From CAZTCJ01 sp964612085 (GTDB taxonomy: Bacteria; Pseudomonadota; Alphaproteobacteria; JAJFIK01): DNA of 12,376 bases. The first letter of the stretch is position 1. Every line of letters starts with the position of its first letter. This document shows, one piece after another, positions 5,925 through 12,376 of this stretch. The position numbers were made by a program, and so were the translations under genes. The notes beneath the pieces are model-generated. The model saw nothing but the letters and a program-made list of their open reading frames with translations, was not told the origin of the DNA and did no database searches. The stretch covers positions 1 through 12,376 of the forward strand of contig CAZTCJ010000105.1 in assembly GCA_964612085.1 (NCBI GenBank), read 5' to 3'.

Positions 5925-7001
5925 ATGTCGGAGATCGAAACACTCGAACAGGATGTGTTGGGCGCCATCGCCAAGGCGGACACCGAGGCCGCGCTCGATG
6001 ACGTGCGCGTCTCGGCGCTTGGCAAGAAGGGCCGGGTCAGCGAACTGCTGAAATCCCTGGGGAAGATGGACCCGGAGGAGCGCAAGACCAAAGGCCCGCT
6101 GTTCAACACCCTGAAAGACCGCATCGCCGAGGCCATTGCCGCCCGCCAGAGCGAACTGCACAGTGCCGCGCTGGACGCCAGGCTTGAAGCCGAGCGGGTG
6201 GACGTGACGCTGCCCGTGCGGCCTCAGCCGCGCGGCGGCATTCACCCGATCAGCCAGGTGATGGACGAGGTCACCGCGATCTTCGCTGATATGGGTTTTG
6301 CCGTCGCCGAAGGGCCGGACATCGAGGACGACTATTATAACTTCACGGCCCTGAATTTCCCGGAAGGCCACCCGGCCCGGGAGATGCACGACACCTTCTA
6401 TCTGGAGCCCAACGCGGCGGGCGAGCGCAAGGTGCTCCGTACCCATACGAGCCCGGTGCAGGTGCGCACCATGCTGGCCGGTCCCCCGCCCCACCGCATC
6501 ATCGCGCCGGGGCGCACCTTCCGATGCGATTCCGACCAAACCCACACGCCCATGTTCCATCAGGTGGAAGGCCTGCTGATCGACGAAGAATCTCATATGG
6601 GCCACCTGAAATGGGTGCTAGAGGAATTCTGCAAGGCGTTCTTTGAGATCGATGACGTGACCATGCGCCTGCGCCCGAGTTTCTTTCCGTTCACGGAACC
6701 TTCGGCGGAAGTGGACATCCAGTGCGACCGCTCCGGCGGCGAGCTGAAGATCGGTCAGGGCGAGGACTGGTTGGAGATCCTGGGCTGCGGCATGGTGCAC
6801 CCCAATGTGCTGCGCAACGTCAAGCTCGACCCGGACCGGTATCAAGGCTGGGCCTTCGGCATGGGCGTCGACCGGCTCGCCATGCTCAAATATGGCATTC
6901 CGGACCTGCGCGACTTCTTCGCCGCCGATTTGCGCTGGCTGAAGCATTACGGCTTCGCCGCCCTCGACATGCCCAATCTGGCCACCGGCCTGAGCCGCTA
7001 A
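5925..7001 (+). CDS. pheS: Phenylalanyl-tRNA synthetase alpha subunit
   Basis: Catalytic subunit of the alpha2-beta2 PheRS that charges tRNA-Phe in the cytoplasm. It has 358 residues. The N-terminal 85 or so form the charged coiled-coil arm that contacts tRNA. The class II core follows: HPISQVMDEVTAIFADMGF (about 107-125), THTSPVQVRTM (173-183), motif 2 RTFRCDSDQTHTPMFHQVEG (197-216) and motif 3 GWAFGMGVDRLAMLKYG (308-324). Ala310 in motif 3 aligns with E. coli Ala294, which lines the phenylalanine pocket; it is the normal residue. The ATG at 5925 has AGAGG (5913-5917 region) about seven bases upstream, and the next residues match the family start. pheT follows 18 bases after TAA 6999-7001, so the two form an operon. 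Confidence 0.98.
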   Translation: MSEIETLEQDVLGAIAKADTEAALDDVRVSALGKKGRVSELLKSLGKMDPEERKTKGPLFNTLKDRIAEAIAARQSELHSAALDARLEAERVDVTLPVRPQPRGGIHPISQVMDEVTAIFADMGFAVAEGPDIEDDYYNFTALNFPEGHPAREMHDTFYLEPNAAGERKVLRTHTSPVQVRTMLAGPPPHRIIAPGRTFRCDSDQTHTPMFHQVEGLLIDEESHMGHLKWVLEEFCKAFFEIDDVTMRLRPSFFPFTEPSAEVDIQCDRSGGELKIGQGEDWLEILGCGMVHPNVLRNVKLDPDRYQGWAFGMGVDRLAMLKYGIPDLRDFFAADLRWLKHYGFAALDMPNLATGLSR

Positions 7002-7019
7002 GCGGGAAGGATTGATCCG

Positions 7020-9428
7020 ATGAAATTCACGCTGAACTGGCTCAAGGATCATCTGGAGACGGATGAGAGCCTGGACACCATCACCGAGAAACTCACCCAA
7101 GTGGGCCTTGAGATCGAGGATGTGCAGAACCTGGCCGAGACGCTTGCCATTTTCAAAGTGGCGGAAGTGCTAGAAGCCAAGAAACATCCTGATGCGGACA
7201 AGCTCAAGGTCTGCCGGGTCAAGACGGCGGAGGGTGAGGTGCAGGTGGTGTGCGGCGCGCCCAATGCCAAGACCGGCATGAAGGCCGTCTTCGCGCCGTC
7301 GGGCTCGACCATTCCAGGGTCCGGTCTTGTCTTGAAGCCCACTAAGATCCGGGGCGTGGAATCGAACGGCATGCTTGTCTCCGAGCGCGAAATGGGGCTG
7401 TCGGAGGAACATGACGGCATTATTGATCTAGGGAATACGGGCGCGGCCGTGGGCACGCCCATGGCCGAGGTTCTGGGCCTTAACGATCCCATGATCGAGA
7501 TCGCCATCACGCCCAACCGGCCCGATTGCCTGGGCGTTTCCGGCGTGGCGCGGGATCTGGCCGCCGCCGGGCTGGGCACGGCGAAGACCGAAAAGCCCGA
7601 CGCCATCAAAGGCAGCTTCCCCTGCCCCGTGCCCATCGATCTGAAATTCGCCAAGGGCACGGAGGACGCCTGCCCGGTCTTCGCGGGCCGCGTGATCAAG
7701 GGCGTGAAAAACGGTCCGAGTCCGGATTGGATGCAGCAGCGCCTGCGCGCCATCGGCCTGCGCCCCATCAATGCGCTCGTGGATATCACGAACTATATCT
7801 CTTACGACCGGGGCCGCCCGCTCCACGTCTATGACGCGGACAAGATCAAGGGCACGATCCATGCCCGCCTGTCCGACACCGGCGAGACGCTGGAAGCGCT
7901 CGACGGCAAGACCTATGAACTCGATGATTCCGTGTGCGTCATTGCCGACGATTCCGGCGTCGTAGGCCTGGGCGGCGTCATGGGCGGCGAAAGCACCGGC
8001 TCGACCGAAGAGACCACGACCGTGTTCGTGGAAAGCGCTTATTTCGACCCCATACGGACGGCCACGACGGGCCGCAAGCTCGGTATCATCTCCGATGCCC
8101 GCTACCGTTTCGAGCGCGGCGTGGATCCGGCCTTCGTGGAAGACGGGCTGGAACTGGCCACGCGGCTGATCATGGATCTGTGCGGCGGCGAGCCGAGCGA
8201 GGTGATTGTCGCGGGCAAGGAGCCCGTCACCGAGAAGATCATCGCGTTCGACCCGGCGGAAGTGCAGCGCCTGACGGGCCTCGCCCTTGAGGATAAGCGC
8301 ATTACGGACATTCTGACCGCGCTTGGCTTCGCGGTGTCCGGCAAGGCGCCAAAACTCTCCGTGAGCGTCCCAAGCTGGCGGCCCGATATCGACGGCAAGG
8401 CGGATCTGGTGGAAGAGGTGGTGCGCATTCACGGGCTCGACCATGTGCCCTCCACGCCCTTGCCGCGCGGCGTCGCCGTGGCCAAGCCCGTGCTGACCAA
8501 CCGCCAGAACCGCCTGCGGCTCGCCAAGCGTGCGCTGGCCGCGCGCGGACTTTATGAAAGCGTCACTTGGTCCTTCGTGTCGGACGAGCAGGCGGCCTTG
8601 TTCCGGGGCCCGGACGACCGGAAAGTCAAGCTCGCCAATCCGATCGCCTCGGATCTCGACACCATGCGGCCGAGCCTTTTGCCGGGGCTGATCGCCGCGC
8701 TCGGCCGCAATATCGACCGGGGCTTCGGGCGGCTCGGCCTGTTCGAGGCGGGTCCGCAATATGCGGGCGATGCGCCAGACGATCAGACCCGGGCCGTTTC
8801 CGGCATCCGCCGGGGCGAGGCGCCGCGCACCTGGTCCGGCGATGGTCATGGGGCGGATGTGTTCGACGCCAAGGCCGATGCCCTGGCCGCGCTGGAAGCC
8901 GCCGGCGCACCTGTGGACAGCTTGCAAGTGTTCCCTGAGTCCGCGTCCTGGTATCATCCGGGCCGCTCGGGATCGCTCCGTCTGGGCCCCAAAACCGTTC
9001 TGGCGCTCTTCGGCGAAGTGCATCCGCGCGTGCTCGACGCCATGGACGTCAAAGGCCCCGTGGCGGCCTTCGAGGTCTTCCCCGACCGCATTCCCGAACC
9101 CAAGGCGAAGGCGGGCCGCACCCGCCCGCCGCTCGATGCCTCGAACCTGATGGCGGTGGAACGGGACTTCGCGTTCATTCTTGATGCGGATGTTGCCGCC
9201 GACACGCTGGTGCGGGCCGCCAAGGGCGCTGAGAAGAAACTCATCGCGGATGTGCGGGTCTTCGACCTTTACGAAGGCAAGGGCATCGAGGAGGGCAAGA
9301 AATCGCTGGCCATCGAGGTGACGCTTCAGCCGCGCGACAAGACGCTCACGGACGAAGAGATCGATGCGGTTTCCTCCAAGATCGTTGCGCAGGTGCAAAA
9401 AGCGACAGGCGGCGACTTGCGGAGCTAA
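7020..9428 (+). CDS. pheT: Phenylalanyl-tRNA synthetase beta subunit
   Basis: Non-catalytic but essential subunit of PheRS. It completes the enzyme, edits mischarged Tyr-tRNA-Phe and binds tRNA. It has 802 residues, normal length for the bacterial long form. Domains seen: N-terminal B1 segment; EMAP-like OB fold at about 40-148 (KKHPDADKLKVCRV, VVCGAPNA); B3/B4 editing domain at about 212-385 (ALVDITNYI, RPLHVYDADKI, GVMGGE); B5 domain at about 405-475 with the acidic run DIDGKADLVEEVVRIHG; catalytic-like core at about 480-690; and the ferredoxin-fold anticodon-binding domain at about 708-801. Start ATG 7020 is preceded by GGAAGGA (7005-7011) at eight bases. It ends at TAA 9426-9428, before a repeat and a terminator that face the minus-strand deacetylase gene. 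No damage is seen. Confidence 0.98.
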   Translation: MKFTLNWLKDHLETDESLDTITEKLTQVGLEIEDVQNLAETLAIFKVAEVLEAKKHPDADKLKVCRVKTAEGEVQVVCGAPNAKTGMKAVFAPSGSTIPGSGLVLKPTKIRGVESNGMLVSEREMGLSEEHDGIIDLGNTGAAVGTPMAEVLGLNDPMIEIAITPNRPDCLGVSGVARDLAAAGLGTAKTEKPDAIKGSFPCPVPIDLKFAKGTEDACPVFAGRVIKGVKNGPSPDWMQQRLRAIGLRPINALVDITNYISYDRGRPLHVYDADKIKGTIHARLSDTGETLEALDGKTYELDDSVCVIADDSGVVGLGGVMGGESTGSTEETTTVFVESAYFDPIRTATTGRKLGIISDARYRFERGVDPAFVEDGLELATRLIMDLCGGEPSEVIVAGKEPVTEKIIAFDPAEVQRLTGLALEDKRITDILTALGFAVSGKAPKLSVSVPSWRPDIDGKADLVEEVVRIHGLDHVPSTPLPRGVAVAKPVLTNRQNRLRLAKRALAARGLYESVTWSFVSDEQAALFRGPDDRKVKLANPIASDLDTMRPSLLPGLIAALGRNIDRGFGRLGLFEAGPQYAGDAPDDQTRAVSGIRRGEAPRTWSGDGHGADVFDAKADALAALEAAGAPVDSLQVFPESASWYHPGRSGSLRLGPKTVLALFGEVHPRVLDAMDVKGPVAAFEVFPDRIPEPKAKAGRTRPPLDASNLMAVERDFAFILDADVAADTLVRAAKGAEKKLIADVRVFDLYEGKGIEEGKKSLAIEVTLQPRDKTLTDEEIDAVSSKIVAQVQKATGGDLRS

Positions 9429-9440
9429 AGGGTACTTGCA

Positions 9441-9513
9441 CCCCAGCTTTAGGAAAGCAAGGGGTACACCCGCGAACGCGGCGCTGCGCGCCCTTGCGTT
9501 CCTAAAGCCGGGG
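9441..9513. repeat. Long imperfect inverted repeat after pheT
   Basis: The 23-base arms 9441-9463 (CCCCAGCTTTAGGAAAGC, then AAGGG) and 9491-9513 (CCCTTGCGTTCC, then TAAAGCCGGGG) are reverse complements at 21 of 23 positions, with mismatches at 9445/9509 and 9456/9498. The 27-base centre is GC-rich and contains further short CGCG palindromes. It lies entirely in the gap between pheT and the convergent gene. No transposase or target-site duplication is evident. It resembles a palindromic intergenic repeat unit (REP or MITE type); whether it is repeated elsewhere cannot be seen from one window. Confidence 0.7.
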
Positions 9514-9524
9514 CACAGAATGCT

Positions 9525-9565
9525 CGGAAAGGCCGAATGGCGGAAAGTGCCATTCGGCCGTTTCG
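9525..9565. terminator. Bidirectional terminator hairpin, pheT / deacetylase
   Basis: GGCCGAATGGC (9531-9541) and GCCATTCGGCC (9549-9559) form a perfect 11-base stem with a 7-base loop. CGGAA (9525-9529) and TTTCG (9561-9565) extend it past one mismatch. A short T-run (9561-9563) follows on the + strand, and TTT (complement of 9528-9530) follows on the minus strand. It lies between two convergent genes, so it probably ends both transcripts. Confidence 0.65.
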
Positions 9566-9575
9566 TAGCAAAAGC

Positions 9576-10616
9576 TTAAGATGCAAATCCTTCAAGCGCG
9601 CTGACCACATTGGTGCCTAGCGCCTCCACCGCATAACCGCCTTCCAGAATGATCGCGGTCGGCAGGCCGAGCCTGGCGATGCGCGCCCCGATCTTGGTGA
9701 AATCCTCCGTGGTCAGCTTGAATTGCGAGATCGGGTCGCCGTCATAGGTATCGAACCCGAAAGAGACAACAAGCAGATCCGGCGCGTACTCCGCGACCCG
9801 CGCGCAGGCCGCCTCAAGGGCTTGCGCATAGACCGCCCAGTCCGTACCGAAGGGCAAGGGCAGATTGGCCGTGAAACCCTCGCCCGGCCCCTCCCCCGTT
9901 TCGTCCGCATAGCCCAGAAAGTAGGGGAACTCATGGGCGGGATCGGCATGGATATTCACCACCAGCACATCGTCCCGGTCGTAGAAGATCGCCTGGGTAC
10001 CGTTCCCGTGGTGATAATCCACGTCCAGAATGGCGACCCGGGCCGCACCGGCGTCCCGCGCGGTCTGGGCGGCGATCGCCGCATGGTTCAGATAACAATA
10101 CCCGCCCAGCACGTCTTTCGCCGCATGGTGGCCCGGCGGACGGCCCAGGGAAAACGCGAACCGCTCTCCTCCCGCCACCAGGGACACCGCCGTCAGAGCG
10201 CAAGACGCGGTCGAGCACACCGCCTCCCAGGTGCCTTTCATGACCGGCGTGCCCGCATCCATGGAGAAGTAAGAAAGCTGCCCGTCGATATGCAGGGGGC
10301 GGACGGTCCGCAGGCTCCGCACGGGCCAGACGAGCGGCAAGGCGTCCGGCGCGTCGTCTTCCGCCACGCCGCGTTCGGCCACCCAGGCGTCCCACACCCC
10401 TTCCAGAAAATCGAGGTAATCCGGACTGTGCACGCGGACGAGCGCGGCACGGTCCACCGGCCCGGGCGTCACCCAGTCGGCGAAGCCCGCCTGCCGCAGC
10501 GCGTGGGCGATGGTCTCCACCCGTTCGGGCCGCTCATGGCAGGGCATGATCACCCCGTCATTAAGCTCCCCCTTGCCGTGATGAAGCGCGTGGCGCGGCG
10601 AATAGACGATTTTCAT
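9576..10616 (-). CDS. Acetylpolyamine amidohydrolase / class II histone-deacetylase family
   Basis: Zinc-dependent deacetylase of the arginase/deacetylase fold. Over its length it looks closest to bacterial acetylpolyamine amidohydrolase: an EGQ/DGQ-like segment (HIDGQLSYFS) followed by KGTWEAV, and DPISQFKLTTEDF, recall the Mycoplana ramosa enzyme. The substrate is probably N-acetylated putrescine, cadaverine or spermidine, but an acetylated small molecule or protein is possible. From ATG 10616 (346 residues): catalytic pair His163-His164 in RPPGHHA; zinc ligands Asp200 and His202 in DVDYHHGNGTQ and Asp289 in FGFDTYDGDP; and the active-site Tyr328 in LEGGYAV. All are intact. I prefer ATG 10616 to GTG 10622 because GAGAGG on the minus strand (10628-10623) is six bases from this ATG and abuts the GTG. 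No signal peptide or membrane segment is seen. It is divergent from lepA and convergent with pheT. Confidence 0.93.
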   Translation of the reverse strand: MKIVYSPRHALHHGKGELNDGVIMPCHERPERVETIAHALRQAGFADWVTPGPVDRAALVRVHSPDYLDFLEGVWDAWVAERGVAEDDAPDALPLVWPVRSLRTVRPLHIDGQLSYFSMDAGTPVMKGTWEAVCSTASCALTAVSLVAGGERFAFSLGRPPGHHAAKDVLGGYCYLNHAAIAAQTARDAGAARVAILDVDYHHGNGTQAIFYDRDDVLVVNIHADPAHEFPYFLGYADETGEGPGEGFTANLPLPFGTDWAVYAQALEAACARVAEYAPDLLVVSFGFDTYDGDPISQFKLTTEDFTKIGARIARLGLPTAIILEGGYAVEALGTNVVSALEGFAS

Positions 10617-10679
10617 GGGCACCCTCTCAAACCGGTGGAAACCGGGGCGCAGAATAGCATGCCGCGCCCATCTGGCCCC

Positions 10680-10708
10680 TTGGCGGGGGCCCGCGCGGGT
10701 GCTATCTC
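10680..10708 (+). promoter_or_regulatory. Predicted lepA promoter giving a leaderless transcript
   Basis: TTGGCG (10680-10685) and TATCTC (10703-10708) are separated by 17 bases, in the 99-base gap between the divergent deacetylase gene and lepA. The start of transcription would fall at about 10715-10716, on the A of the lepA ATG. No Shine-Dalgarno is visible before that ATG, which fits. Confidence 0.45.
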
Positions 10709-10715
10709 ACATGCC

Positions 10716-12376
<1,661 letters not shown>

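Noticed and set aside
5367..6605. 412-residue minus-strand frame over rplT and pheS
   Set aside because: Crosses two clear genes in antisense with low-complexity composition. No start signal or family resemblance.
7428..9398. 656-residue open frame on the minus strand across pheT
   Set aside because: It lies wholly inside an intact pheT, has no recognisable domain and is Arg/Gly/His-rich. Long antisense frames are expected in GC-biased coding DNA.
9364..9579. Short + strand frame covering the end of pheT and the palindrome
   Set aside because: It starts inside pheT in another frame and its unique part is the inverted repeat and terminator. It is not a protein gene.
10711..10713. Upstream ATG before lepA
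   Set aside because: It is in a different frame from LepA. The ATG at 10716 yields the conserved N-terminus.

Overview
This GC-rich window carries the classical translation gene cluster thrS - infC - rpmI - rplT - pheS - pheT, all on the + strand. It is followed by a minus-strand acetylpolyamine/histone deacetylase-family gene and the 5' nine-tenths of lepA on the + strand. Protein sequence style (an IF3 N-terminus reading ARRPMNA..GPRVN, the LepA N-terminus, strong third-position G/C) fits an alphaproteobacterium. That assignment is an inference from familiarity, not from a search. Both ends are cut inside genes: thrS lacks its 5' part and lepA lacks its 3' end.

Layout. 1-1254 is the catalytic and anticodon-binding part of threonyl-tRNA synthetase. 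1255-1517 has no gene but holds four successive inverted repeats, so it looks like a structured thrS 3' end / infC leader. infC most likely starts at the rare codon ATA (1518), nine bases after a strong Shine-Dalgarno, and not at the ATG at 1533. A 3 kb minus-strand hybrid histidine kinase with four PAS domains (2075-5068) sits between infC and rpmI and splits the usual infC-rpmI-rplT run; its start is uncertain. rpmI (L35) is preceded by a plausible sigma-70 promoter and a long leader hairpin that runs into its ribosome-binding site, a candidate for L20 autoregulation. rplT follows after 37 bases. After a 177-base gap with a hairpin come pheS and pheT, 18 bases apart.

9429-9575 separates the convergent pheT and deacetylase genes. 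It holds a striking 23-base imperfect inverted repeat plus a separate terminator-like hairpin. The deacetylase gene and lepA are divergent from a 99-base gap, and the best lepA promoter candidate places its transcription start at the ATG, suggesting a leaderless message.

Functionally, most of the window serves translation: two aminoacyl-tRNA synthetases, one initiation factor, two large-subunit ribosomal proteins and the elongation GTPase EF4/LepA. The kinase and the deacetylase are the two genes that do not obviously belong to this set. No tRNA, rRNA, CRISPR array, phage gene or transposase was seen. The unusual signals are mostly in the non-coding gaps, not in a new protein system.
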